Below are positions 1-6,042 of a stretch of DNA of 7,839 bases, piece after piece. The notes beneath the pieces were generated by a model that saw only the letters and a list, made by a program, of their open reading frames with translations, had not been told where the DNA came from and made no database searches. The stretch lies in NCBI GenBank assembly GCA_035439485.1, contig DAORKI010000138.1, positions 1 to 7,839 of the forward strand, read 5' to 3'. This DNA is from CAIKXD01 sp035439485 (lineage in GTDB: Bacteria > Bacteroidota > Bacteroidia > UBA4408). Within the stretch, counting starts at the first letter, position 1, and every line of letters starts with the position of its first letter. Both the position numbers and the translations under genes were made by a program.

Positions 1-142
1 ATGTTGTTCCGCTAATATAGCTTGCTTGAGCGCGCACTATTTGATGAGCAAAAAGAAGCAACAAAATTAAAAATATGTTAAAAAATGGGGGGGGTAAAAG
101 GCTGAAAGCCTTTGTTAATAATGTTTTAGGATTATTTTTCAT
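1..142 (-). CDS. Secreted protein, N-terminal fragment (runs off the left edge)
   Basis: I do not recognise the full protein, because only its first 47 codons are in the window. The frame opens at an ATG whose bases are at 142-140 and has no stop before the edge. Residues 1-20 form a long basic/polar n-region containing three consecutive prolines (16-18 in my count). Residues 21-32 are a strong hydrophobic core (NIFLILLLLFA), followed by HQIVRAQA, a plausible signal peptidase I site. The mature end begins SYISGTT, which recalls the start of Ig-like repeats (SGTT-x-CVG type) of large Bacteroidetes surface proteins; that link is speculative because only a few residues are visible. The prolines are encoded by a run of eight C, so a one-base change in tract length would end the frame within about ten codons. 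The gene is separated from gmhA by 369 bp and is probably transcribed on its own. The reading frame and signal peptide are convincing; the function is unknown. Confidence 0.68.
   Translation of the reverse strand, partial: MKNNPKTLLTKAFSLLPPPFFNIFLILLLLFAHQIVRAQASYISGTT
87..94. repeat. Homopolymer tract G8 (C8 on the coding strand)
   Basis: Eight consecutive G on the plus strand, unusual in such AT-rich DNA. On the minus strand they read as CCC CCC CC within the signal-peptide region of the gene at 1-142. With seven C the frame reaches TAA after seven further codons; with nine C it reaches TAA after three. The tract could therefore act as an on/off switch by slipped-strand mispairing. Simple homopolymer sequencing error is the main alternative. 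Confidence 0.75.
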
Positions 143-166
143 GAAAAATAGGGGCTTAGGATTATT
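126..166. repeat. 11-bp direct repeat, copies 30 bp apart
   Basis: TTAGGATTATT occurs at 126-136 and again at 156-166, exactly 30 bp apart. On the minus strand one copy lies 13 bases upstream of the start codon of the secreted-protein gene. The other lies just inside the gene, where it encodes Asn-Asn-Pro-Lys. The spacing is close to three DNA helical turns, which would suit a regulator binding one face of the DNA, but a local duplication is equally possible. Confidence 0.6.
133..150. promoter_or_regulatory. Perfect 18-bp palindrome centred on a start codon
   Basis: TATTTTTCATGAAAAATA is its own reverse complement. The ATG of the minus-strand secreted-protein gene (142-140) lies at its centre. 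It could be a protein operator, or in mRNA a weak 7-bp A-U hairpin with CAUG in the loop. No known regulator is recognised, and chance in AT-rich DNA cannot be excluded. Confidence 0.5.
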
Positions 167-192
167 AATGAAAGAACTTAAGTTGGATGATG

Positions 193-225
193 TAAAGATA
201 AAAGAATTGATTTGTTAAAAGCAAA
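193..225 (-). promoter_or_regulatory. Possible promoter for the left-edge secreted protein
   Basis: Reading the minus strand, TTTG (225-222) is followed after 21 bases by TATCTTTA (200-193). This differs at one position from the Bacteroidetes -7 consensus TAnnTTTG. It would give a leader of about 45 nt before the start codon at 142. The spacer is slightly long and the last base of the -7 box is wrong, so this is a weak call. Confidence 0.28.
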
Positions 226-315
226 TTATTTTTCTACAAAGTTTATTTTTTGCTCCTTAAAATGTTAAAATGATAAGATGAAGATTGGTCCTTCGCTTTG
301 TTCAGGAGGACAAAA

Positions 316-458
316 GCGGGGCATTTGTTTCAAAAATTTTTTTGCGCAAGTGACAGGAGCGGCATCCTTTTTTTAGAGGGCATGCGGCTTTGCAAAAAAA
401 AGATATAGCGGATGGCACGGCCCTTCCATAAGTTTTTCACGGATGGAAGGGTGCGCCC
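316..458 (+). ncRNA. Structured intergenic RNA element, probably Flavo-1 type
   Basis: The core AGCGGCATCC-TTTTTTT, then a short hairpin, then AAAAAAAAGATATAGCGGAT, matches my memory of an element repeated in Bacteroidetes intergenic regions, which I believe is the Rfam Flavo-1 motif. Visible pairings are CTTTTTTT (367-374) with AAAAAAAG (395-402), enclosing GCA (380-382) with TGC (391-393). A second hairpin pairs CCCTTCCAT (421-429) with ATGGAAGGG (443-451). A possible closing helix joins GGGC (319-322) to GCCC (455-458). The G+C-rich composition stands out from the AT-rich surroundings. It lies in the 369-bp gap between gmhA and the left-edge gene, on the opposite strand to both, so an independent transcript is possible. 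The role of this class is not known to me. The structure is well supported; the family name is from memory and less certain. Confidence 0.6.
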
Positions 459-511
459 TATCAATTGATAATAAAAATGGAATTTGAAGTGTTAAGGCTG
501 TAAAACGCTGA

Positions 512-1096
512 TTAGCTTTGCTGTAACACGGTTTGTTCAATATGTTTTATTAAAGTATGGATTACTTTAATATGAATTTCTTGTGCTCTGTCTGAAAACT
601 TAGAGTGGGGCGCCCGAATTTCAACATCAACCAATGCTGCTAATTTTCCTCCTTCCATTCCTGTTAATGCAATAACTGGCATTTTTTTTTCCTTTGCTAT
701 TTTAACTGCTTCAATTACATTGGCCGAGTTGCCGCTGGTACTTATGGCTAAAAGTATATCACCTTCTTTACCTATGCCTTCAATGAATCTTGAAAATATT
801 TTTTCAAAACCGTAATCGTTGGCCGTGCAGGTAATATATGCTGGGTCAGATATGGCTATAGCAGCCAATGATTTCCTTTCGTTTCTAAATTTACCAGTCA
901 ATTCTTCAGCAAAATGCATGGCATCGCTCATGGAGCCACCATTACCACAACTAATAATTTTATTGCCTTTTAATAAAGCATTGCTCATTAATTTTATGGC
1001 ATTTTCAATAGCTTGTAAAGCTTGGTCACTTTGAATAAAGATTTGAAGAATTTCAGCACTTTCGTTTAATTCATGAAGGATTGAATTTGATTTCAT
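512..1096 (-). CDS. gmhA: Phosphoheptose isomerase (sedoheptulose-7-phosphate isomerase)
   Basis: A cytoplasmic enzyme converting sedoheptulose 7-phosphate to D-glycero-D-manno-heptose 7-phosphate, the first step of ADP-heptose synthesis for the LPS core. The 194 residues are one SIS (sugar isomerase) domain and match the family's usual length of about 192. The signature CGNGGSMSDAMHFAEEL is at residues 50-66, the phosphate-binding ISTSGNSANV loop at 118-127, and DRAQEIHIKVIH at 169-180. Residues expected to bind the metal or act in catalysis (H61, E65, Q172, H180, by comparison with the E. coli enzyme) are all present at the same numbers. The start is 15 bp after the stop of the HU-SPOR gene on the same strand, so the two are probably co-transcribed. 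No later heptose-pathway genes are in the window. A paralogous SIS isomerase is the only serious alternative. Confidence 0.92.
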   Translation of the reverse strand: MKSNSILHELNESAEILQIFIQSDQALQAIENAIKLMSNALLKGNKIISCGNGGSMSDAMHFAEELTGKFRNERKSLAAIAISDPAYITCTANDYGFEKIFSRFIEGIGKEGDILLAISTSGNSANVIEAVKIAKEKKMPVIALTGMEGGKLAALVDVEIRAPHSKFSDRAQEIHIKVIHTLIKHIEQTVLQQS

Positions 1097-1111
1097 GCTG
1101 TGGATTGAAAT

Positions 1112-2140
1112 TTAGTTTTTCAATACCCAAACATCAGTTTGTTGGGCTTTTAAATTCATCATGGCTTCATTGGCTTCAGTAGCTGAATTAAAACTACCAC
1201 AACCTACACGAAATAGTCCGGTTTTTGTTTTTCCAATGATGGATGCATTTATGTTTTTTGATTTTAAATGTTCAATTTGTTTTTCGGCATTTTGCAAAAC
1301 TGCAAAGCAACCAGAAATAAGCGTGTAAGAACCTTGCAGCGGTGTTTCAATGGGTTGAACAATTGGAGTTTCAACATGGCTTGTTTCAGCAACAGCAATT
1401 TCATTCTTAGGTTCTACCAATACAGTTGGCTCAGCTGAAGCTAAGGTTTGCAATGGTTTTAATTCGGATGCTACCAAATTAAATTCATGTTTTATAGGTT
1501 TGTATAGGGCAGTTGGGTTACTGCTAAAATATCCTGATGTTTGAATTTGTACTTTTTCTTTAAAAATTCCAGCTACTGGGCTTATATATAATAGAAGAGC
1601 AATGGGTAAAATTAAAGCAGGAATGATAAATTTTTTATACTTTTTAAAACCTTTATTTGCTTTAATTGAAGGACGATCAATAAATGTTTTGCCTAAATCA
1701 TTTGCATAGTTTCCACGCTTAATAGCGCTTGATTGAAAACTATGTAAACCAAATGATGATGTTTCAAAATTTGTAGTTGAAGAAGGACTAAATTGTATAT
1801 TTTTCTCTACATCAAGTTTTAAAAAACCAATATTTTGTAAACATATTTTTTCGCCTGATTGAAGCAAATGCTTAAGCTTGAATACCTCCTTGTCAATAAT
1901 TTCAAGGGCCTCAGAATAACTGAGCTTTTCGGTTTGCGCAATATGGTTTGCTAATAAACCATCATTAATGGTAAGGTTTTTATTAAAAGCTAATTGCTTC
2001 CTAGGTGCGTTAAATATATATTGGGTTGGATGAATTTCAGCACCTTTATAATTGCCAACAAATCCACCAAAGGTAGGAATAATCACACAATTGTGATTAA
2101 ATAACAATGTTAGAATATAGCTGTCTATCTTCAATTCCAT
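1112..2140 (-). CDS. HU-CCDC81 domain and SPOR domain membrane protein
   Basis: A 342-residue single-pass membrane protein with three parts. Residues 1 to about 125 match the Bacteroidetes HU-CCDC81 domain pair, related to the HU/IHF DNA-binding fold, with the typical opening NCVIIPTFGGFVGNY at 17-31. A basic stretch (KKYKK, 166-170) precedes one transmembrane helix at about 171-190. After a proline- and glutamate-rich linker, a SPOR domain occupies about 270-342. SPOR domains bind glycan strands stripped of stem peptides at division sites. With the basic flank inside, the HU part would be cytoplasmic and the SPOR part periplasmic, so the protein may link DNA or a cytoplasmic partner to septal peptidoglycan; that role is inference. 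The start at 2140 fits the family's N-terminus. It is first in a two-gene operon with gmhA (15-bp gap). Confidence 0.87.
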   Translation of the reverse strand: MELKIDSYILTLLFNHNCVIIPTFGGFVGNYKGAEIHPTQYIFNAPRKQLAFNKNLTINDGLLANHIAQTEKLSYSEALEIIDKEVFKLKHLLQSGEKICLQNIGFLKLDVEKNIQFSPSSTTNFETSSFGLHSFQSSAIKRGNYANDLGKTFIDRPSIKANKGFKKYKKFIIPALILPIALLLYISPVAGIFKEKVQIQTSGYFSSNPTALYKPIKHEFNLVASELKPLQTLASAEPTVLVEPKNEIAVAETSHVETPIVQPIETPLQGSYTLISGCFAVLQNAEKQIEHLKSKNINASIIGKTKTGLFRVGCGSFNSATEANEAMMNLKAQQTDVWVLKN

Positions 2141-2144
2141 GGTC

Positions 2145-2152
2145 CAAATATA
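2145..2152 (-). promoter_or_regulatory. -7 box (TATATTTG) of the HU-SPOR/gmhA operon
   Basis: TATATTTG on the minus strand fits the Bacteroidetes -7 consensus TAnnTTTG. It ends four bases before the ATG at 2140, so initiation would fall at or next to the start codon and give a leaderless or nearly leaderless mRNA. Only a poor -33 match (TTTA) is seen about 20 bases further up. A chance match is possible. Confidence 0.38.
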
Positions 2153-2230
2153 ACCTATTAAAAATTAAAATTAAAATTGAATTGTTTATAATTATATATC
2201 GTGTTGCTATTAAACAACTTAGCTGATTAT

Positions 2231-2251
2231 AGTGTAAATACCCATTACACT
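2231..2251. promoter_or_regulatory. Inverted repeat, possible operator
   Basis: AGTGTAA (2231-2237) and TTACACT (2245-2251) form a perfect 7-bp dyad around a 7-base spacer, the geometry of a dimeric regulator site. It lies about 90 bp upstream of the HU-SPOR start and about 190 bp upstream of the small-protein promoter. It has no T run, so it is not a terminator. No known regulator consensus was recognised. Confidence 0.35.
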
Positions 2252-2423
2252 CTCTATTTAGTCAAAATGTGGTATGCAATATTGTACTAATTTCGGGTAC
2301 TATTGGTATAAACCCTTGCAAATTATTTTTTTTGTTGGACTAAAAACTAAATGCAATTGGCATAATTTAAATTTAGCAAGTTTTAATTTTAAATTATTTT
2401 GTTGGTTAAAATAGTTCAAATTT

Positions 2424-2455
2424 TTTGTTATCTCAGAAATTATTCTTTAATTTTG
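2424..2455 (+). promoter_or_regulatory. Consensus Bacteroidetes promoter of the small-protein gene
   Basis: TTTG (2424-2427), a 20-base spacer and TAATTTTG (2448-2455) match both halves of the Bacteroidetes housekeeping promoter (TTTG, 19-20 bases, TAnnTTTG). Transcription would begin near 2461, leaving a leader of roughly 64 nt before the ATG at 2525. This is the best promoter match in the window and supports the small downstream frame as a real gene. Confidence 0.65.
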
Positions 2456-2524
2456 AGTTTATGAAATAAGTAAAAATGGAGGAATTCCAATTTTATTAAA
2501 GTATTCACATCTAATATTTTTGCA

Positions 2525-2728
2525 ATGTCTAAAATGCTTGATCTTAGTAAAAAAATATTAACCAAAGTTAGTTTTGATAAATCGTTGTTTCGAAAAGAAC
2601 TCACCAAAGCTTATAATCTTTTAGTATGGGAAGAAAAAACTATGTTAAAATTTTGGTGTTTGAGTACTTTTGGATATCAATATCGCGATGTAATTATTGA
2701 GGTGTGTCGCAATGTTACGAAAAGCTAA
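2525..2728 (+). CDS. Small conserved-type hypothetical protein (67 aa)
   Basis: A 67-residue protein of unknown function with no signal peptide, membrane segment or metal-binding motif. It is predicted to be soluble and mostly helical: a basic/aliphatic first half with SKKILTKVSFDKSLFRKEL (8-26), then EEKTMLKFWCLSTFG (36-50) and a last helix through YRDVIIEVCRN (53-63). The pattern (KVSFD, LF-KEL, WC, FG) resembles small conserved proteins I associate with Bacteroidetes genomes, but I cannot name a family. An internal start at Met4 is possible. The reasons to call it real are a consensus promoter upstream, protein-like composition, and a frame not explained by a gene opposite most of it. Its last 14 bp overlap the 3' end of queG on the other strand, so the convergent transcripts would be complementary there. 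Confidence 0.72.
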   Translation: MSKMLDLSKKILTKVSFDKSLFRKELTKAYNLLVWEEKTMLKFWCLSTFGYQYRDVIIEVCRNVTKS

Positions 2729-3650
2729 TAAAATTAAGGTTTCGCTTTAATCCAGCGTACTTTGTGCGCTTTACAGCCGATTTTCGGAATACTTTTTGAA
2801 AAACCTCTTCGGTTATTTCAAACCAATCATTTGCATTCATTTGCAACATGTTTTCATTTGCATTGAGCTCTTTATGTTGATGCGGTTTTGAGAACCTATT
2901 CCAAGGACATACATCTTGACAAATATCACAGCCAAAAGCCCAATTTTCAAATTGTCCTTTAAAGGAAGTAGGAATTTGGTCTTTCAACTCAATGGTCAAA
3001 TAGCTTATACATTTACTTGCATCAATTTGATATGGGTTAAACAAAGCATCAGTTGGGCAGGCATCAATGCATTTAGTGCAGGTGCCACAGTAGTCTTTAA
3101 CTGCATGGTCGGCATTGAGTTGCAAATCGGTTATTAATTCTGCTATAAAAAAAAACGAACCTTTATTTTTATTTATGATGTTGGTATTTTTACCCATCCA
3201 ACCCATGCCTGATCTCTTTGCCCAAGCTTTGTCCATTACAGGTGCCGAATCTACAAATGCTCTGCCTTCGATTGCTCCAATTTCAGTTCTCAGTTTTTCA
3301 ATGAATTGATTTAATTTAGTCTTGATTACCTCGTGATAATCTTTACCATAGGCATATTTGCTAATTTTTGGGGCATCGTCATGAATTTGTGTTTGATTAG
3401 GAAAATAGTTTATCATTAACGAAATCACACTTTTAGCGCCAGGAACGAGTTTTCTTGGGTCTAATCGCTTGTCGAAGTGATTCGCCATATAGCTCATTTT
3501 TCCATGATAATTTGAGTTTAGCCACTGTTCTAATTTATATGCTTCATCTTCAAGAAATTCAGCTTTTGATATTCCACAAAAGTCGAAACCAAGTGAAACT
3601 GCAGTTTGCTTAACAATAGCGGAATGTGCTGATACTAAATTATTAAGCAT
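2715..3650 (-). CDS. queG: Epoxyqueuosine reductase
   Basis: Catalyses the last step of queuosine synthesis, reducing epoxyqueuosine to queuosine in the wobble position of tRNAs with GUN anticodons, using cobalamin and two [4Fe-4S] clusters; cytoplasmic. The 311 residues match the shorter QueG form, without the extended C-terminal HEAT-like region of some homologues. Motifs include the FVDSAPVMDKAWAKRSG region (132-148) with the presumed catalytic acid D134, GWMGKNTN (150-157), cluster ligands C188, C191, C194 and C198 (CGTCTKCIDACP), and second-set cysteines C214, C241, C244 and C248 (CDICQDVCPW). The conserved ending RKSAVKRTKYAGLKRN is present. The gene starts 11 bp after maeB on the same strand and is probably its operon partner, without an obvious metabolic link. 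No other queuosine gene is in the window. Confidence 0.94.
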   Translation of the reverse strand: MLNNLVSAHSAIVKQTAVSLGFDFCGISKAEFLEDEAYKLEQWLNSNYHGKMSYMANHFDKRLDPRKLVPGAKSVISLMINYFPNQTQIHDDAPKISKYAYGKDYHEVIKTKLNQFIEKLRTEIGAIEGRAFVDSAPVMDKAWAKRSGMGWMGKNTNIINKNKGSFFFIAELITDLQLNADHAVKDYCGTCTKCIDACPTDALFNPYQIDASKCISYLTIELKDQIPTSFKGQFENWAFGCDICQDVCPWNRFSKPHQHKELNANENMLQMNANDWFEITEEVFQKVFRKSAVKRTKYAGLKRNLNFISFS

Positions 3651-3661
3651 GATTGACGATG

Positions 3662-5941
3662 TTACCCAAAAACATTGTTTTTAACCTGAGCATCAGCCAC
3701 AGCCAAAGTCACCATATTTACAATTTCGCGTACGCTACTTCCTAATTGTAAAATGTGAACTGATTTTTTTAAGCCTAATAAAACCGGTCCAATAGCTTCA
3801 GCTGTGCCCATTTCTTGCATTAATTTATAAGCAATATTCCCTGAAGCCAAATTAGGAAAAATGAGTGTATTTACATTGCCAGTTTTTAAAGGAGAAAATG
3901 GAAACTGTTCCTCCATTAAATCTTTATTTAAAGCAATATTGGCCTGCACCTCTCCATCTACAATTAAATCAGGGTAATCATTATGAAGTATTGTAATTGC
4001 TTCTCTTAAAATACGAGTATCAGCATTATCAACTGAGCCAAAATTTGAATATGAAAGTAAGGCTATTCGAGGAACAATGTTCATTAAACGAACTGCATTG
4101 GCTGTTAACAAAACAATTTTTACCAATTGCTCAGCTGTTGGATTAGTATTGATGGTAGTATCAGCAAAAAATACAGGCCCTCTTTTAGTAACCATAATGT
4201 ACATACCCGCTACCATGCCTATCTCTTTTTGTACACCTATAATTTGAAGTGATGGTCGAATGGTATCAGGATATTTTCTGGTTAAACCACTAATCATGGC
4301 ATCTGCTTCGCCAGTTTCAACCATCATAGCACCGTAATAATTTCTTTCAAGCATTGCCTTCCGAGCTTCGAACAAAGTAAAACCTCTTCTTTTTCTTTTC
4401 TCAAAAAACAAATCACCAAAGTAATTTCTTTTTTCTTCAAAGTTTTTTTGACGAATATCTATAATTTGGATGTCCTTTAAATCAAGATTATTATCAGCAA
4501 TTAGTTTGGTAATTTTTTCAGTATCACCCAAAAGAATTGGTATAGCAATACCTTCGTCTTTCACTTGTTGTGCTGCTTTTAAAATTTTATAATGATCAGC
4601 TTCAGCAAAAACTACGCGTTGAGGTTTTTGTTTTGCCCTTAACGTAATATTTTTCATTAATTTATTGTCTAGGCCTAATCTCTGAATTAATTCATTTTCA
4701 TAAGCCTCCCAATCAGTGATAGGATATCGAGCAACACCCGACTCTATTGCTGCTTTGGCCACAGCTGGCGCCACCTTGTAAATTAATCTATTATCTACTG
4801 GTTTTGGAATAATATAGTCCTTTCCAAATGTGATATTTTTTGAGTTGTACGCTAAATTTACATTTTCTGGTACTGCTTCCTTTGCTAATTCCGCTAATGC
4901 ATAAACTGCTGCTAATTTCATTTCTTCATTTATTTTAGTTGCTCTAACATCTAAAGCGCCTCTAAATATAAATGGGAATCCAAGCACATTATTGACTTGA
5001 TTTGGATTATCGCTTCTGCCTGTAGCCACTATGGCATCGGGTCTGGCTTCAACAGCATCGGCATATGAAATTTCGGGATCTGGATTAGCCAATGCAAAAA
5101 CAATGGGTTTACTTCCCATAGTTTTAAGCATATTTTGGCTTACAATATTTCCTTTGCTTAAACCTAAAAATACATCGGCACCAACCATGGCTTCTTCCAA
5201 GGTGTTTAGGTTTTTGGAGGTAGCAAAAAAAGCTTTAGTTTCATCTAAATTCTCTCTGTCCTTTCTAATTACACCATTACTGTCGAGCATAACAATATTT
5301 TCCTTTTTTGCACCAAGAGCCAAGTATAATTTTGTACAAGAAATAGCCGAAGCTCCTGCACCGTTTACTACAATATAAACTTCTTCTATTTTTTTTCCAC
5401 TAATAAGCAAGGCATTAAGCAGAGCCGCACTGGTTATAATAGCTGTGCCATGCTGGTCATCATGCATTAAGGGAATATCTAGTTCTTCTTTGAGGCGTTT
5501 TTCTATTTCAAAACATTCGGGAGCTTTAATATCCTCTAAATTAATGCCACCAAATGTAGGACTAATAGCTTTGACTGTTTTAACAAAGGCATCAACATCA
5601 TTTTCAGCAATTTCAATATCAAATACATCAATATCAGCATAAATTTTAAACAATAAACCTTTGCCCTCCATTACAGGTTTCGATGCTTCTGGTCCTATGT
5701 TTCCAAGTCCTAAAACAGCAGTACCATTGCTGATAACAGCTACTAAATTTCCTTTTGCAGTATACTTATATACATCCTCAGGATTTTTTTCAATTTCTAA
5801 GCAAGGCTCCGCTACCCCTGGCGAATATGCCAATGTTAAGTCACGCTGAGTATTATAGGGTTTTGTAGGAACAACTTCAATTTTACCTGGTCGACCACTT
5901 GAATGGTAATCGAGTGCATCTTGCTTTTTTATCTTTGCCAT
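3662..5941 (-). CDS. maeB: NADP-dependent malic enzyme with C-terminal phosphotransacetylase-like domain
   Basis: Decarboxylates malate to pyruvate with reduction of NADP (the usual cofactor of this MaeB type), linking the TCA cycle to pyruvate and supplying NADPH; cytoplasmic. The 759 residues equal the length of the E. coli MaeB fusion. The malic domain (about 1-425) shows LAYSPGVAEPC with Y39, MEGKG with K94 (catalytic pair of the family), metal ligands in PECFE (141-145) and HDDQHGTA (160-167), the dinucleotide-binding NGAGAS (193-198), ANPDPEI (284-290) and TGRSDNPNQVNN (307-318). The phosphotransacetylase-like domain (about 430-759) begins around RVVFAEADHYKILKA. In MaeB proteins it is regarded as regulatory, sensing acetyl-CoA, rather than as a working transacetylase. 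The NAD/NADP choice cannot be settled from the sequence by eye. It is first in a likely operon with queG (11-bp gap). Confidence 0.95.
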   Translation of the reverse strand: MAKIKKQDALDYHSSGRPGKIEVVPTKPYNTQRDLTLAYSPGVAEPCLEIEKNPEDVYKYTAKGNLVAVISNGTAVLGLGNIGPEASKPVMEGKGLLFKIYADIDVFDIEIAENDVDAFVKTVKAISPTFGGINLEDIKAPECFEIEKRLKEELDIPLMHDDQHGTAIITSAALLNALLISGKKIEEVYIVVNGAGASAISCTKLYLALGAKKENIVMLDSNGVIRKDRENLDETKAFFATSKNLNTLEEAMVGADVFLGLSKGNIVSQNMLKTMGSKPIVFALANPDPEISYADAVEARPDAIVATGRSDNPNQVNNVLGFPFIFRGALDVRATKINEEMKLAAVYALAELAKEAVPENVNLAYNSKNITFGKDYIIPKPVDNRLIYKVAPAVAKAAIESGVARYPITDWEAYENELIQRLGLDNKLMKNITLRAKQKPQRVVFAEADHYKILKAAQQVKDEGIAIPILLGDTEKITKLIADNNLDLKDIQIIDIRQKNFEEKRNYFGDLFFEKRKRRGFTLFEARKAMLERNYYGAMMVETGEADAMISGLTRKYPDTIRPSLQIIGVQKEIGMVAGMYIMVTKRGPVFFADTTINTNPTAEQLVKIVLLTANAVRLMNIVPRIALLSYSNFGSVDNADTRILREAITILHNDYPDLIVDGEVQANIALNKDLMEEQFPFSPLKTGNVNTLIFPNLASGNIAYKLMQEMGTAEAIGPVLLGLKKSVHILQLGSSVREIVNMVTLAVADAQVKNNVFG

Positions 5942-5966
5942 TTCATTTCAATTAAAAATAGGGTTA

Positions 5967-5974
5967 CAAATTTA
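5967..5974 (-). promoter_or_regulatory. -7 box (TAAATTTG) of maeB-queG
   Basis: TAAATTTG on the minus strand fits TAnnTTTG and would place the transcription start about 20 bases before the maeB ATG. No TTTG is found at the normal -33 distance. Instead the palindrome at 5990-6001 lies there, which may mean an activator-assisted promoter or simply a chance box. Confidence 0.38.
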
Positions 5975-5989
5975 ATTTTTTTAAAATGC

Positions 5990-6001
5990 GAAATGCATTT
6001 C
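5990..6001. promoter_or_regulatory. 12-bp palindrome shared by two divergent promoters
   Basis: GAAATGCATTTC is a perfect 12-bp palindrome in the 101-bp gap between maeB and the rightward YidD-like gene. It falls near the -33 position of both putative promoters (boxes at 5967-5974 and 6010-6017), so a dimeric protein bound there could affect both genes. No known regulator site is recognised. Confidence 0.35.
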
Positions 6002-6009
6002 ATTTTATT

Positions 6010-6017
6010 TAAGTTTG
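6010..6017 (+). promoter_or_regulatory. -7 box (TAAGTTTG) of the YidD-like gene cluster
   Basis: TAAGTTTG fits TAnnTTTG and lies 25 bases before the GTG start at 6043, leaving a leader of about 20 nt. No TTTG is present at the usual -33 distance. The position supports using the GTG at 6043 rather than an internal ATG as the start of the first gene. Confidence 0.35.
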
Positions 6018-6042
6018 CTTTCTTTTAGTTTGATTAACAATC

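Larger units (their letters stand above)
2141..2524. other. AT-rich divergent intergenic region without a gene
   Basis: A 384-bp spacer between the divergent HU-SPOR operon and the small-protein gene. I see no open frame of useful length on either strand. It holds the TATATTTG box next to the HU-SPOR gene, three tandem AAAATT units at 2161-2178, a 7-bp inverted repeat at 2231-2251, and a consensus promoter for the rightward gene at 2424-2455. The middle part (about 2255-2420) shows nothing I can interpret. Confidence 0.6.

Noticed and set aside
97..113. Hairpin AAAGGCT-GAA-AGCCTTT as a transcription terminator
   Set aside because: It lies inside the reading frame of the secreted-protein gene (minus strand, encoding part of KAFSLL), close to its start, so termination there is unlikely. 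The symmetry is best treated as coding sequence.
168..218. 16-residue plus-strand frame MKELKLDDVKIKELIC
   Set aside because: It is very short, has no promoter, and is antisense to the putative leader of the left-edge gene. Its upstream sequence resembles a start region only because of the direct repeat.
421..451. 9-bp hairpin as a rho-independent terminator
   Set aside because: No T run follows on the plus strand. On the minus strand the downstream sequence is the rest of the structured element, and the hairpin fits better as a part of that element.
819..1034. Plus-strand open frame opposite gmhA
   Set aside because: It is entirely antisense to a well-supported gene with all catalytic residues, and its translation has no recognisable features.
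2476..2499. Seven-residue leader peptide with GGAGG in the leader of the small-protein gene
   Set aside because: The frame has no codon bias suggesting attenuation and no following hairpin pair, and Bacteroidetes rarely use Shine-Dalgarno signals. The GGAGG is part of a chance GGAATTCC palindrome region.
2916..3309. Plus-strand open frames opposite queG
   Set aside because: They lie antisense to conserved cysteine-rich QueG sequence and have no family resemblance.
3651..3661. Possible separate promoter between maeB and queG
   Set aside because: Only 11 bp separate the genes and no -7 box is seen just upstream, so co-transcription is the simpler reading.
5031..5849. Three plus-strand open frames opposite maeB
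   Set aside because: All overlap strongly conserved malic-domain codons. Their serine- and alanine-rich translations are typical antisense shadows.
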